Shown piece by piece: positions 7,555 to 15,291 of a DNA stretch of 64,000 nucleotides. The first letter of the stretch is position 1, and every line of letters begins with the position of its first letter. This DNA comes from Microbacterium saccharophilum (lineage in GTDB: Bacteria > Actinomycetota > Actinomycetes > Actinomycetales > Microbacteriaceae). The stretch covers positions 310,001 through 374,000 of the forward strand of contig NZ_BKAH01000001.1 of the NCBI RefSeq assembly GCF_007992455.1. Reading direction: 5' to 3'. A model generated the notes under the pieces. That model was not told the DNA's origin. It did no database searches and worked only from the letters and a program-made list of their open reading frames with translations. Both the position numbers and the translations under genes were made by a program.

Positions 7555-8781
7555 TCAGTCCCGCACGACGCGCGGCGCGTAGCCGGCATCCTGCAGGATC
7601 GAGATCACCTGCGCGCGGTGCTCCTCGCCGCGCGTCTCCACGCTCAGCTGCAGGATGACCTCGCTGATCTGCATCCCCTGGCCGTGCCGCGTGTGCAGCA
7701 CCTCGATGACGTTCGCGCCGGCGATCGCGAGCAGCTCCGACACACGCGCGAGCTGACCGGGACGATCGGGCAGCGGCACCTGCAGCGTCATGTACCGACC
7801 GGATGCCGCGAGGCCGTGCGCGACGACCCGCTGCAGCAGCAGGGGGTCGATGTTGCCGCCGGAGAGGATGGCGACGGTGGGTCCGGTCGCCGTCACCTTG
7901 CCGGCGAGGATCGCCGCGACCCCGACGGCGCCGGCCGGCTCGACGACCTGCTTGGCGCGCTCCAGGAGCACGAGCAGGGCCCGGGCGATGTCGTCGTCGG
8001 TGACCGTGACGACCTCGTCGACGAGATCCCGGATGATCTCGAACGGGATGTCGCCGGGGCGGGCGACGGCGATGCCGTCGGCGATCGTCGGTGTCGTCGC
8101 GACCTCCAGCGGGGTGCCGGCGGCGAGCGAGGCCGGGTAGGCGGCGGAGTTCTCCGCCTGCACGCCGATGACACGGACGGTGCGGCCCTCCTGTGCGGCG
8201 CGGGCCTTCACGGCCGCCGCGACCCCGGCGATGAGTCCCCCGCCGCCGATTCCCACGACGAGGGTGTCGAGGCCCGGCACCTCGTCCATGAGCTCGAGGC
8301 CGAGCGTCCCCTGGCCGATGATGATGTCGCGGTGGTCGTACGGCGGGATGAGGATCGCGCCGGTGCGCTCCGCGAACTCCGCCGCGAGCCGCAGCGGGGT
8401 CTCCACCGTCGCACCCTCGAGGATCACCTCCGCGCCGTACCCCCGGGTCGCGAGCAGCTTCGGCACGGGCACGCCGAGCGGCATGAAGATCGTCGCGGGG
8501 ATGCCGAGCTTCTGCGCCGCCAGGGCGACCCCCTGCGCGTGGTTGCCCGCGGACGCCGCCACGACGCCGCGCGCCATCTCCTCCGGTGTCAGGCGGGAGA
8601 GCCGGTAGACGGCGCCGCGGATCTTGAACGAACCGGTGCGCTGCAGGTTCTCGAGCTTGAGGTGCACGGGGGCCCCGAGCACGTCGGAGAGGTGCTCGGA
8701 ATCCTCCAGGGGCGTGTGCACGATGACGTCGCGCAGCAGCGCGGCCGCGTCCTCGAACTCCGCCAGGGTGGGATGGGTCAT
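7555..8781 (-). CDS. ilvA: Threonine ammonia-lyase with ACT domain
   Basis: A 408-residue fold-type II PLP enzyme that deaminates threonine to 2-oxobutanoate, the first step to isoleucine. LQRTGSFKIRGAVYR carries the PLP lysine at residue 53, and VGIGGGGLIAG binds the cofactor phosphate. A C-terminal ACT domain (about 330-405; YMTLQVPLPDRPGQLARV) suggests allosteric control. The single ACT domain and length fit the shorter biosynthetic/catabolic TdcB-like branch common in Actinobacteria. It is unlike the two-ACT-like enterobacterial IlvA. Start ATG 8781 gives MTHPTLAEFEDA. The upstream AI-2E gene stops 14 bases before it, so the two may be co-transcribed. Confidence 0.92.
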   Translation of the reverse strand: MTHPTLAEFEDAAALLRDVIVHTPLEDSEHLSDVLGAPVHLKLENLQRTGSFKIRGAVYRLSRLTPEEMARGVVAASAGNHAQGVALAAQKLGIPATIFMPLGVPVPKLLATRGYGAEVILEGATVETPLRLAAEFAERTGAILIPPYDHRDIIIGQGTLGLELMDEVPGLDTLVVGIGGGGLIAGVAAAVKARAAQEGRTVRVIGVQAENSAAYPASLAAGTPLEVATTPTIADGIAVARPGDIPFEIIRDLVDEVVTVTDDDIARALLVLLERAKQVVEPAGAVGVAAILAGKVTATGPTVAILSGGNIDPLLLQRVVAHGLAASGRYMTLQVPLPDRPGQLARVSELLAIAGANVIEVLHTRHGQGMQISEVILQLSVETRGEEHRAQVISILQDAGYAPRVVRD

Positions 8782-8795
8782 GTTCACTACCTCCG

Positions 8796-9983
8796 TCACG
8801 CGGGGGCCTTTCTGCTGCGCGGAACGGTGCTCCAGATGAGGTCGTCCGGGGGTGGCCGCAGGCCCGTCTCCCACCCGCGGCGGGACAGGTAGATCCAGAC
8901 GACGTTGAAGAAGGCGGCCAGCGGCACGGCGAAGAGGGCGCCGGGGATGCCGGCGATCATGGCGCCGCCGGCGACGACGAGCACGACAGCGAGCGGGTGA
9001 ACCTTGACGGCGGATCCCATGAGGAGCGGCTGCAGGATGTGACCCTCGATCTGCTGCACGCCGAGCACGATGATCAGCATCCACAGGGCGATCCACGGCC
9101 CGTTGTAGACGAGGGCGAGGAAGACGGCGAGGGCGCCGGTGATGACGGCGCCGACGAACGGGATGAACGCGCCGAGGAACACCAGGACGGCGACGGGGAT
9201 CGCCAGCGGCACGCCGAGGAGGAACGCGCCGAGGCCGATGCCGGTGGCGTCGATCGTCGCGACGAGCAGCTGCGTGCGGGCGTAGTTGACGACCGTGACC
9301 CAGCCCTCCCGGCCGGCGCCGTCGACGGCCGGCCGCGCCCGCTGGGGGAAGAGGCGCACGGTCCAGCGCCAGATCCCGGCGCCGTCGGCGAGCACGCACA
9401 GCAGGATGAAGAGCGTCAGCAGCGCACCGGTCGCGACGTGACCCACGGTCGAGCCGATCGCGAGCGCCCCCGACCAGAGGAGGGATGCCTGCTCCTGCAG
9501 GAGGGCCCAGCCCTGATCGAGGAGGTCGTCGATCTGCGCGGGCGTGAGGTGCAGTGGTCCGGCGATGAGGTACTGGCGGAAATCGGCGACGGCGCCGACC
9601 GTGCGGGCCTGGACGGCGGACCATTCCCGTGTGATCTGCCACACGGCGAGCCAGATGAGGCCCGTGACGATGGCGAGCGTGCCGAGGACCGTGATGACGA
9701 TGGCGAGCCAGCGCGGGAAGCGCGCCCGCAGCAGGAAGCCGAACGCGGGCCACACGAGCGCCGTCACGAGGATCGCGACGAGGAGCGGGATGACGAGGAG
9801 CTTCAGCTGGATGACGAGCCAGATCGCGACGCCGATCGCGCCGGCGATGAGGAGGAAGCGCCAGGAGTAGGCGGATGCGACGCGGAGACCCCGGGGGACG
9901 CTGTCGGCGGCGTCGGAGATCACGGTCCGGGGGCGCAGAGCATCGAAGAATCCGCCGCGGGGCTTGTCTTCTGGACCGGTCAC
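8796..9983 (-). CDS. AI-2E family transporter-like membrane protein
   Basis: A 395-residue integral membrane protein of the AI-2E/PerM family (YdiK, YhhT, TqsA relatives). A soluble N-terminus (about 1-45) is followed by two to three helices, a soluble amphipathic region (about 140-190) and a further block of helices. The block contains the conserved VPLAIPVAVLVFLGAFIPFVGAVI and QQIEGHILQPLLMG segments. Family members include an AI-2 exporter and Na+/H+ antiporters, so the substrate cannot be named. GTG 9983 is six bases from TAGACT with no Shine-Dalgarno sequence. It is probably the first gene of a two-gene transcript with ilvA. Confidence 0.87.
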   Translation of the reverse strand: MTGPEDKPRGGFFDALRPRTVISDAADSVPRGLRVASAYSWRFLLIAGAIGVAIWLVIQLKLLVIPLLVAILVTALVWPAFGFLLRARFPRWLAIVITVLGTLAIVTGLIWLAVWQITREWSAVQARTVGAVADFRQYLIAGPLHLTPAQIDDLLDQGWALLQEQASLLWSGALAIGSTVGHVATGALLTLFILLCVLADGAGIWRWTVRLFPQRARPAVDGAGREGWVTVVNYARTQLLVATIDATGIGLGAFLLGVPLAIPVAVLVFLGAFIPFVGAVITGALAVFLALVYNGPWIALWMLIIVLGVQQIEGHILQPLLMGSAVKVHPLAVVLVVAGGAMIAGIPGALFAVPLAAFFNVVWIYLSRRGWETGLRPPPDDLIWSTVPRSRKAPA

Positions 9984-9989
9984 CTCGTC

Positions 9990-9995
9990 AGTCTA
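9990..9995 (-). promoter_or_regulatory. -10 element of a leaderless transcript (AI-2E family gene)
   Basis: On the minus strand TAGACT is followed by six bases (gacgag) and GTG at 9983. Confidence 0.65.
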
Positions 9996-10007
9996 GGCGT
10001 GCTCACG

Positions 10008-10036
10008 TTCCCTGTCGGGAATGCGGGATGCCCCGC
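10008..10036. terminator. Paired small hairpins after the YcaQ-like gene
   Basis: TTCCC-tgtc-GGGAA (10008-10021) and GCGGG-atgc-CCCGC (10023-10036) lie side by side between the YcaQ-like stop and the AI-2E promoter. They are probably a minus-strand termination region. Confidence 0.4.
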
Positions 10037-10046
10037 CGGGCCGGGG

Positions 10047-11132
10047 TCAGCGACCGACGACCTCGACCCCGAGCCACCGGGCGAGCTCGGCGATCTCGGC
10101 GTCCACGGCCTCGGCCGTGGCCGTGTCGAAGGGCGTGTCCTCGTGCACGGCATGGACGCGGAGCACGCCCGCTCGGCGATCGGTCTTGGCGTCGAGCTTC
10201 CCGACGAAGCGGTCGCCGTGCAGGATCGGGAGGGCGAAGGAGCCCCAGCGGCGCTGCGCGGCGGGCTTGTACATCTCCAGGAGGTACTCGTAGCCGAAGA
10301 GGGCCTGCAGGCGCTCGCGGTCGAAGACGAGCGCATCCATCGGCGAGAGGAGGGCGGTGCGCGGGGCGAAGCCGTCGAGGCGCTCGAGCGCTGCGCCATC
10401 CACACGCCACGTCCCGTCGACTCCGTCGACGACCGCCTCCTCCCCCACAGTCGCGGGATCGACGTCCTCCTCCGCCGTGACGAGCGCCTTCGCACGGGCG
10501 ATGCCGAGGGCGCCGAGCCGGCGCTCCACCCGCTCGCGGGCGGCGTCGGCGGGTGGGATGTCCGGGAGCCCGGCCGGATACACGCGCTCGGCGAGGTCGA
10601 ACACGCGGCCCTTCGCGTCCCGGGAGGACACCGCGACCTGCCCGTTCGCGACGAGGATCTCGAGCATCTGCGTGCTGTTGCGGCTGTGCGTCCAGCCGGT
10701 CGAGCGCCACGAGACCTGCGCGGTGTCCGGGATCTGCGCGGCGCGGAGGGGACCCTCGTCGCGCAGGCGCGCGAGCACCTCGCGGCGGAACGACTCGTTC
10801 ACCCTCAGCCACTCCCGCGGCTGCGCATAGCGCGGGTACGCCGCCATCTCGTGGCGGAGGAGCGGCAGATCGCTCATGATGCGGTAGGCCCCGCGCCACT
10901 CGAACACGTCCCGGTCGACCTCGACGGCGCGCACGAGATCGGCGTGCTGATAGGGCCACCCCAGGCGGCTCCACAGGATGTGGTCGGCGCTGGGCGCGAT
11001 GGTGGCGGCCGGGTCGATGTTGACCGACGTGAGCGCGTAGATTGTCTCCACGATCCCGGCGGGCCGGTGATCGTCGAGCAGCTGCGCCGCGACGGCGATC
11101 CGCCGCGCATCGACGGCGGTGAGGTGCCGCAT
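10047..11132 (-). CDS. Winged-helix protein of the YcaQ / AlkX DNA glycosylase family
   Basis: A 361-residue member of the HTH_42 (YcaQ) family. Family-type features are the winged-helix repeats, LLSPMDALVFDRERLQALFGYEYLLEMYKPAAQRRWG and the DRFVGKLDAKTDR strand near residue 310. E. coli YcaQ unhooks interstrand DNA crosslinks through a QxD-type motif; the related AlkX/AlkZ group handles bulky alkyl adducts and is widespread in actinomycetes. I do not see a clear QxQ or QxD catalytic triplet at the expected place (a YQHAD segment is present near residue 82), so activity is unproven. It follows lemA at 27 bases on the same strand. Confidence 0.82.
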   Translation of the reverse strand: MRHLTAVDARRIAVAAQLLDDHRPAGIVETIYALTSVNIDPAATIAPSADHILWSRLGWPYQHADLVRAVEVDRDVFEWRGAYRIMSDLPLLRHEMAAYPRYAQPREWLRVNESFRREVLARLRDEGPLRAAQIPDTAQVSWRSTGWTHSRNSTQMLEILVANGQVAVSSRDAKGRVFDLAERVYPAGLPDIPPADAARERVERRLGALGIARAKALVTAEEDVDPATVGEEAVVDGVDGTWRVDGAALERLDGFAPRTALLSPMDALVFDRERLQALFGYEYLLEMYKPAAQRRWGSFALPILHGDRFVGKLDAKTDRRAGVLRVHAVHEDTPFDTATAEAVDAEIAELARWLGVEVVGR

Positions 11133-11159
11133 CCCGACCCGGACTCCGCCGCGCCGGCG

Positions 11160-11726
11160 TCAGAACTGGATGCGGGGCGGCTCCGCGATGGCGGCGCCGT
11201 CGACGACCTCGAAGAACTCCCGCTCGGAGAATCCGAGGTTGCGGGCGAACAGGTTGTTCGGGAAGACCTTGATCTTCGTGTTCAGCTCGCGCACGCCGCC
11301 GTTGTAGAACCGGCGCGAGGCCTGGATCTTGTCCTCCGTGTCGACGACCGACTGCTGGAGCTGAAGGAAGTTCTGGCTGGCCTGGAGCTGCGGGTACGCC
11401 TCGGCGACCGCGAACAGCGACTTCAGGGCCTGCTGCATGTGGCCCTCGGCGACGCCCGCGTCGGCCGGTGAGCCGGCGGCGAGGGTCTCCGCGCGGGCAC
11501 GGGTCACGTTCTCGAAGACGGCCTTCTCATGAGCCGCGTAGCCCTTCACGGTCTCGATGAGGTTGGGCAGCAGGTCGGCGCGACGCTTGAGCTGCACCGT
11601 GATGTCGCTCCACGCCTCGTCCACGCGCACGTTGAGCGCGACCAGCGAGTTGTACGTGGCCCACAGGTAGATCCCGACGATCACGATCAGACCGACGACG
11701 ATGACTACCGGGATCAGCCATTCCAT
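11160..11726 (-). CDS. LemA family protein
   Basis: A 188-residue protein anchored by one N-terminal helix (about residues 4-24) with a helical cytoplasmic or extracytoplasmic body. Family segments are YNSLVALNVRVDEAWSDITVQLKRRADLLPNLIETVKGYAAHE, QSVVDTEDKIQASRRFYNGGVRELN and KVFPNNLFARNLGFSEREFFE. LemA proteins are conserved and structurally simple; their molecular role is unknown. The usual neighbour (a TPM-domain or HtpX gene) is absent. ATG 11726 has GGGAG upstream, and TAGGAT lies further up as a possible -10. Confidence 0.9.
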   Translation of the reverse strand: MEWLIPVVIVVGLIVIVGIYLWATYNSLVALNVRVDEAWSDITVQLKRRADLLPNLIETVKGYAAHEKAVFENVTRARAETLAAGSPADAGVAEGHMQQALKSLFAVAEAYPQLQASQNFLQLQQSVVDTEDKIQASRRFYNGGVRELNTKIKVFPNNLFARNLGFSEREFFEVVDGAAIAEPPRIQF

Positions 11727-11804
11727 AGCACTCCCATCGATATGTTGTTCATCCTAGCCACCGGGACGACAGGCGCCCCACTCCCGCCCGGGTACTCCCA
11801 GGCG

Positions 11805-13118
11805 TTACCCACCGAGGACGCGGTCGAGGTAGACGTTGCGGAAGAGGCGGGCGGGATCGAGGCGGTCGCGGAGCGCCACGAAGTCGTCGAACCGGGGGTA
11901 GCGATCCCGCAGCGCGGCGGCGTCGAGGGTGTGCATCTTGCCCCAGTGCGGACGTCCCTCGTGGGCGAAGAGGACCTCCTCGACGGCGGTGAAGTAGGCG
12001 GCCGGGTCCACCTTCGCGTAGCGGTGCACGGCGATGTACCCGGACGCGCGGCCGTGCGCCGTCGACAGCCACAGGTCGTCGGCGGCGGCCGTGCGCACCT
12101 CGACAGGGAATTCGATCCGCCAGCCGTTGTCGGCGATGACGCGCTGCACAGCCCGGAAGGCGTCGGGCAGCCGGTCCAGCGGGACGGCGTACTCCATCTC
12201 GCGGAATCGGACGCCACGTGAGGTGGCGAACACGCGGTGCGAACGGTCGGAGTAGGTGCGGTTCCCCCATACCGAGGCGGAGACGCGGTTGATCGTGGGG
12301 ACGAGCGGGGGCAGCGCTCGCCCCAGGGAGCAGACGGCCTGATGGAGGGTGTTGCCGAGCAGGGTGTCGTCGATCCACGCGCGCACGGGATGCTGCGGGG
12401 CCACCGGCTCGTCACCGGGCAGCCGCGTGTTGGTCTTCGTGAGCGCGGCATCCGTGTGCGGGAACCAGTAGAACTCGAAGTGGTCTGCAGCCGCAGCCCG
12501 CGCGGGTAGGGCGCCCAGGACGTCGGCCATCGGCTCGGGCCGCTCCACGGCGCGCAGGCCGAACGCGGGGACGCACTGCAGCGTGACGTCCACGAGCACG
12601 CCGAGGGCGCCGAGGCTCAGTGCGACGGCGGGGAGGAACTCGCCGTTCTCGTCCTCGGAGACCGTGAGCAGCGCGCCGTCGGCTGTCACGAGGGTCGCGG
12701 CCACGACCTGCGTGGCGATGCCGCCGAAGCCCAGCCCCGTCCCGTGCGTGCCGGTCGAGATGGCGCCGGAGATCGACTGGCGGTCGATGTCGCCGAGATT
12801 CGGCATGGCGAGCCCGTACGGCTTCAGCAGCGCCGGGATGCGGTGCAGCCGCGTGCCGGCGAGGAGGCGCACGCGGGCGCGCTCACGGTCGACGTGCACG
12901 AGGCCGGAGAGGTCGGCCAGGTCGAGCAGGACGCCCGGCGCCACCGCGATGCCGCTGAAGCTGTGCCCCGCGCCGATGGCCTTGAGCGGCAGTCCCCGCG
13001 CCGCCGCGGCGCTCACCGAGCGGCGCACCGCGGCCACCGTGGAGGGGAATTCCACGCGCACCGGGCGGACCCGTTCGGTGCGCCCCCAGTTCTCCCAGGT
13101 GCCGCCGGGTCGTGTCAC
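11805..13118 (-). CDS. Aldonolactone oxidase-like FAD flavoprotein
   Basis: A 437-residue FAD-dependent oxidase of the L-gulonolactone/D-arabinono-1,4-lactone/xylitol oxidase family. The PCMH-type FAD domain has KAIGAGHSFSGIAVAPG, in which the histidine after GAG is the usual covalent FAD site. The C-terminal ALO domain ends with HWGKMHTLD, FVALRDRLDPARLFRN and YLDRVLGG, the family signature. The GTG start at 13118 overlaps the stop of the upstream PLP enzyme by four bases (GTGA), so the two are translationally coupled. The substrate is unknown; the pairing with a racemase/aldolase-like enzyme suggests a joint oxidation of a hydroxy-compound or polyol. That last step is an inference. Confidence 0.85.
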   Translation of the reverse strand: MTRPGGTWENWGRTERVRPVRVEFPSTVAAVRRSVSAAAARGLPLKAIGAGHSFSGIAVAPGVLLDLADLSGLVHVDRERARVRLLAGTRLHRIPALLKPYGLAMPNLGDIDRQSISGAISTGTHGTGLGFGGIATQVVAATLVTADGALLTVSEDENGEFLPAVALSLGALGVLVDVTLQCVPAFGLRAVERPEPMADVLGALPARAAAADHFEFYWFPHTDAALTKTNTRLPGDEPVAPQHPVRAWIDDTLLGNTLHQAVCSLGRALPPLVPTINRVSASVWGNRTYSDRSHRVFATSRGVRFREMEYAVPLDRLPDAFRAVQRVIADNGWRIEFPVEVRTAAADDLWLSTAHGRASGYIAVHRYAKVDPAAYFTAVEEVLFAHEGRPHWGKMHTLDAAALRDRYPRFDDFVALRDRLDPARLFRNVYLDRVLGG

Positions 13119-14344
13119 AGGAAGCTCTTCCCTTCGCCTCGATACGTGGGGACCTCGCCGACGCGTGCGCCGCCGGCCACCAGGTGGAACCGGTCGACGC
13201 GCTCCGACAGCTCTCCGCTCTTGGCGTGCCGGAACCACACGCGGTCGCCGACGGTGAGCCCCCGGGCCGCCTCGCCGCGGAGCGGCGTCTGCACTTCGCC
13301 GGCGCCCTCCCGGCCGAGGGTCTGCAGGCCCTCCGGCCAGACCGGAAGCGGTTGGCGGGAGGCGAGCGCCGGGCCGGAGGCGATCCAGCCGCCGCCGAGG
13401 ACCGTGACGATGTCCGGCGCGGGCTTGCGGACGACCTCGAGGGCGAACGCCGCGGCGGGCGCCGGCGTGAAGGCGCGGTAGCCGTCGAAGAGGTGCCCCG
13501 CGAGCAGGCCGCTGCCGGCCGTCGTCTCGGTGACGGCGAGGTCGGATGCCGTGGATTCGAGGGAGCCCGTGCCGCCGCCGTTGACGAAAGCGAGCGGCGC
13601 GATGCCCCGCAGCGCCGCGACGATCTCCCCGCGCCGTTCGCCGAGTTCGCGGCCGGAGCGCCGCTGCATCCACCGCACGACGGTGTCACCGGAGCCTGCG
13701 GCATCCGGCTGTCCGGCGATCTGCGCCTCGTACATCATGAGGCCGACGAGCGAGAACCCCTCCCGCCGGACGATCGCGCGCGCGAGGCGCTGCACGTCGG
13801 CGACATCGTGCACGGGCGAGCGCCGGACGCCGATGTGCCCCAGGATCGGGGCCCGCCAGGACGCGTCGACGTCGATCGCGACCCGGAGCGCCGGGCGCCG
13901 CCCCGCCGGCACGACGGCGTCGATGAGGTCGAGCTGGGCGAGGTCGTCGACCATGAGCGTGATGCGGGCGGCCGCGACCTCGTCGGCGGCCAGCGCGGCG
14001 ATCGCGGCGCGATCGACGCTCGGGTAGCCCAGCACGACGTCGTCGTGCGTCTCGGCGAGCCAGAGCGCCTCCGGCAGCGTGAACGCGAGGATGCCGCGGT
14101 ACCCGGCGAGGGCGAGCGTCGCGGCGAGCACCTCACGCACCCGGATGGACTTGCTCGCCACCCGGATGGGAACGCCGCTGGAGCGGATCACGAGGTCCAG
14201 GGCGTTGTAGCGCAGCGCGTCGAGATCGATCGTCGCGATGGGTCCGGACAGGTCGGAGATCGCCGCCGTCCGGGCCGCCCAGTAGTCCGCGGGCTGCGTC
14301 CACGGCTCGGCGCCGGCGGGTCGGCCGAGGAGGTCGAGGCTCAT
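13115..14344 (-). CDS. Alanine racemase N-domain PLP enzyme (amino acid deaminase/aldolase-like)
   Basis: A 409-residue fold-type III PLP enzyme. IATIDLDALRYN and PIRVASKSIRVREVL put the PLP lysine at residue 65, and a Gly-rich FVNGGGTGSLEST binds the phosphate. The C-terminal part (GHLFDGYRAFTPAPAAAFALEVVRK, WFRHAKSGELSERV) matches the D-serine dehydratase/D-threonine aldolase-like C-domain rather than true alanine racemases. The frame is open to 14425, but ATG 14344 has GAGGAG nine bases upstream and is my start. It is the first gene of a two-gene unit with the flavoprotein oxidase, joined by a GTGA overlap. Substrate unknown. Confidence 0.82.
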   Translation of the reverse strand: MSLDLLGRPAGAEPWTQPADYWAARTAAISDLSGPIATIDLDALRYNALDLVIRSSGVPIRVASKSIRVREVLAATLALAGYRGILAFTLPEALWLAETHDDVVLGYPSVDRAAIAALAADEVAAARITLMVDDLAQLDLIDAVVPAGRRPALRVAIDVDASWRAPILGHIGVRRSPVHDVADVQRLARAIVRREGFSLVGLMMYEAQIAGQPDAAGSGDTVVRWMQRRSGRELGERRGEIVAALRGIAPLAFVNGGGTGSLESTASDLAVTETTAGSGLLAGHLFDGYRAFTPAPAAAFALEVVRKPAPDIVTVLGGGWIASGPALASRQPLPVWPEGLQTLGREGAGEVQTPLRGEAARGLTVGDRVWFRHAKSGELSERVDRFHLVAGGARVGEVPTYRGEGKSFL

Positions 14345-14516
14345 GGCGGGGGGCTCCTCGGCGGTGCGGCGGTGGGGTGCGGGTCGGACCGGGTCCCACC
14401 CGCGATGGTTCCGGGTGTCGGACATGTCCGTGCGGCCACACTACCGCCCGGGCGGGACGGCGCGGCGGGGCCATTTGCACGGCGCGTGCATCCCGCATCC
14501 AAGGGGGACCGCCCGG

Positions 14517-14522
14517 TATCGT
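14517..14522 (+). promoter_or_regulatory. -10 element before an orphan small frame
   Basis: TATCGT is followed by seven bases (cgcactc) and GTG at 14530, the pattern of leaderless genes here. The frame it leads into is only 25 codons long. Confidence 0.4.
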
Positions 14523-14529
14523 CGCACTC

Positions 14530-14607
14530 GTGGACCAGACCGACCCCCCGCGATCCCAGGAGCCCTCGACCGAAACGGCCGTGTGCGTCGTCCTCGGGTA
14601 CGACTGA
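14530..14607 (+). CDS. Orphan 25-codon frame, possibly the severed 5' end of a lost gene
   Basis: A GTG-started frame of 25 residues behind a good leaderless -10 element. It reads VDQTDPPRSQEP followed by STETAVCVVLGYD and stops. A disordered polar lead-in followed by a VCVVLGYD-like strand resembles the first beta strand of a Rossmann-like domain, for instance the (I/V)VVGYDGS start of universal stress proteins. The remaining protein is missing. The frame abuts the remnant of a VOC-family gene on the other strand. I read it as a truncated gene start rather than a functional peptide, with low certainty. A functional micropeptide cannot be excluded. Confidence 0.3.
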   Translation: MDQTDPPRSQEPSTETAVCVVLGYD

Positions 14608-14617
14608 GCGCCGCCCG

Positions 14618-14762
14618 TCAGCCGAGGCGCTCCGCGAGCGCCACGATGATCCCCTCGCGGCCGCGCACGTACGCCATCCGCCACACGCCCTCGTAGGCGC
14701 CGCATGATGATCTCGGACCGTGCGTCGGGGATGCCGGTCACCCGTGTCGATGAGCTCCCCGC
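14618..14762 (-). pseudogene. Remnant of a VOC (glyoxalase/dioxygenase) family gene
   Basis: Reading the minus strand from 14695 to 14618 gives YEGVWRMAYVRGREGIIVA followed by LAERLG and a stop. This is the conserved C-terminal end of VOC-family proteins (typically ..YRLCYVRGPEGIIVALAE..). Upstream the match moves to another frame (..SEIIMRR ending at 14697), consistent with a one-base insertion at about 14696. No start codon or other VOC motif follows before the cupin stop at 14763. Most of the gene is gone. VOC proteins are metal enzymes or resistance proteins; this copy cannot be functional. Confidence 0.6.
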
Positions 14763-15107
14763 TCAGAGATCCGGCCCGAGGGCACTTGGCCCGGCGTCGC
14801 CGGCGGCGGAGCCCTTCAGCTCTACGAAGATCGCGTGCGTCGTCGTCTGCCCGATGTTCTCGCCCGCATGACGCTGAGCCGCGAGCCAGACCGCCCGATG
14901 CGCGGGAATGTCGACGTCTCGCTGACCGGCCTCCGTCGTGAGCCGGCGCCGGACCTCGCTGAGCGTCACCATGACGCTGTTCGGATGGACATGGGGCGTC
15001 GTCCGATCCCCCGGCTCGTCCCGGTACTCCAGGACGCGGACGACGTCGTTCTCGAACAGCGTGCGGTAATGCTCGGGGTTCGTCGACACGGGATCCTCAT
15101 CGACCAT
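14763..15107 (-). CDS. Small cupin-domain protein
   Basis: A 114-residue single-domain cupin. The first motif is TTPHVHPNSVMVTLSE with histidines at 39 and 41, and the second is a degenerate AHRAVWLAAQRHAGENIG in which His82-like residues could complete a metal site. YRTLFENDVVRVLEYRDEPGDRT is the lead-in typical of small stand-alone cupins annotated as cytoplasmic or auxin-binding-like proteins. Substrate unknown. ATG 15107 is seven bases from TACCCT without a Shine-Dalgarno sequence (leaderless); an internal GTG at codon 7 is an alternative start. Downstream lies the VOC remnant. Confidence 0.82.
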   Translation of the reverse strand: MVDEDPVSTNPEHYRTLFENDVVRVLEYRDEPGDRTTPHVHPNSVMVTLSEVRRRLTTEAGQRDVDIPAHRAVWLAAQRHAGENIGQTTTHAIFVELKGSAAGDAGPSALGPDL

Positions 15108-15114
15108 GGTCGTG

Positions 15115-15120
15115 AGGGTA
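15115..15120 (-). promoter_or_regulatory. -10 element of a leaderless transcript (cupin)
   Basis: On the minus strand TACCCT is followed by seven bases (cacgacc) and ATG at 15107. Confidence 0.6.
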
Positions 15121-15178
15121 CTCCGGGCGTCAGGAGTCGGACAGTCCCGCCGCGCGAACGGATCCTCAGGCGGCGACG

Positions 15179-15251
15179 TGCCCCCACTGGGACTCGAACC
15201 CAGACTGAAGCGATTTTAAGTCGCCTGCCTCTGCCATTGGGCTATGGGGGC
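15179..15251 (-). tRNA. tRNA with UAA anticodon (Leu by anticodon), short variable arm
   Basis: A 73-nt cloverleaf. The acceptor GCCCCCA/TGGGGGC is perfect (7 bp). The D arm uses GCC/GGC, and the anticodon stem is GGCGA/TCGCT with one G-U pair. The loop CTTAAAA gives anticodon TAA (genomic bases 15216-15218). The variable region has only five bases (TCAGT), and the T arm is CTGGG-TTCGAGT-CCCAG. The discriminator is A and CCA is not encoded. By anticodon it reads the leucine codon UUA, which must be rare in this GC-rich genome. Canonical bacterial tRNA-Leu has a long class II variable arm, so this class I form is unusual. TAGCGT (15281-15286, minus strand) is a plausible own promoter. Confidence 0.85.
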
Positions 15252-15283
15252 GTGGTGGCGTCACCGCCGGTCACGCCACCACG
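15251..15283 (-). terminator. Hairpin between ndh and the UAA tRNA
   Basis: A perfect 11-bp inverted repeat, CGTGGTGGCGT/ACGCCACCACG, with an 11-base loop lies eight bases past the ndh stop and reaches the first base of the tRNA. It is probably the ndh terminator. It may also shape the 5' trailer of the tRNA precursor. Confidence 0.6.
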
Positions 15284-15291
15284 CTAGCCGG

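Noticed and set aside
8997..11471. An 824-codon plus-strand frame opposite the AI-2E, YcaQ-like and LemA genes
   Set aside because: It spans three convincing minus-strand genes and an intergenic terminator region and shows no domain.
14133..14741. A 202-codon minus-strand frame across the VOC remnant and the racemase-like gene start
   Set aside because: Only a dozen residues at its start relate to the VOC remnant; the rest is an out-of-frame reading of the real PLP-enzyme gene.
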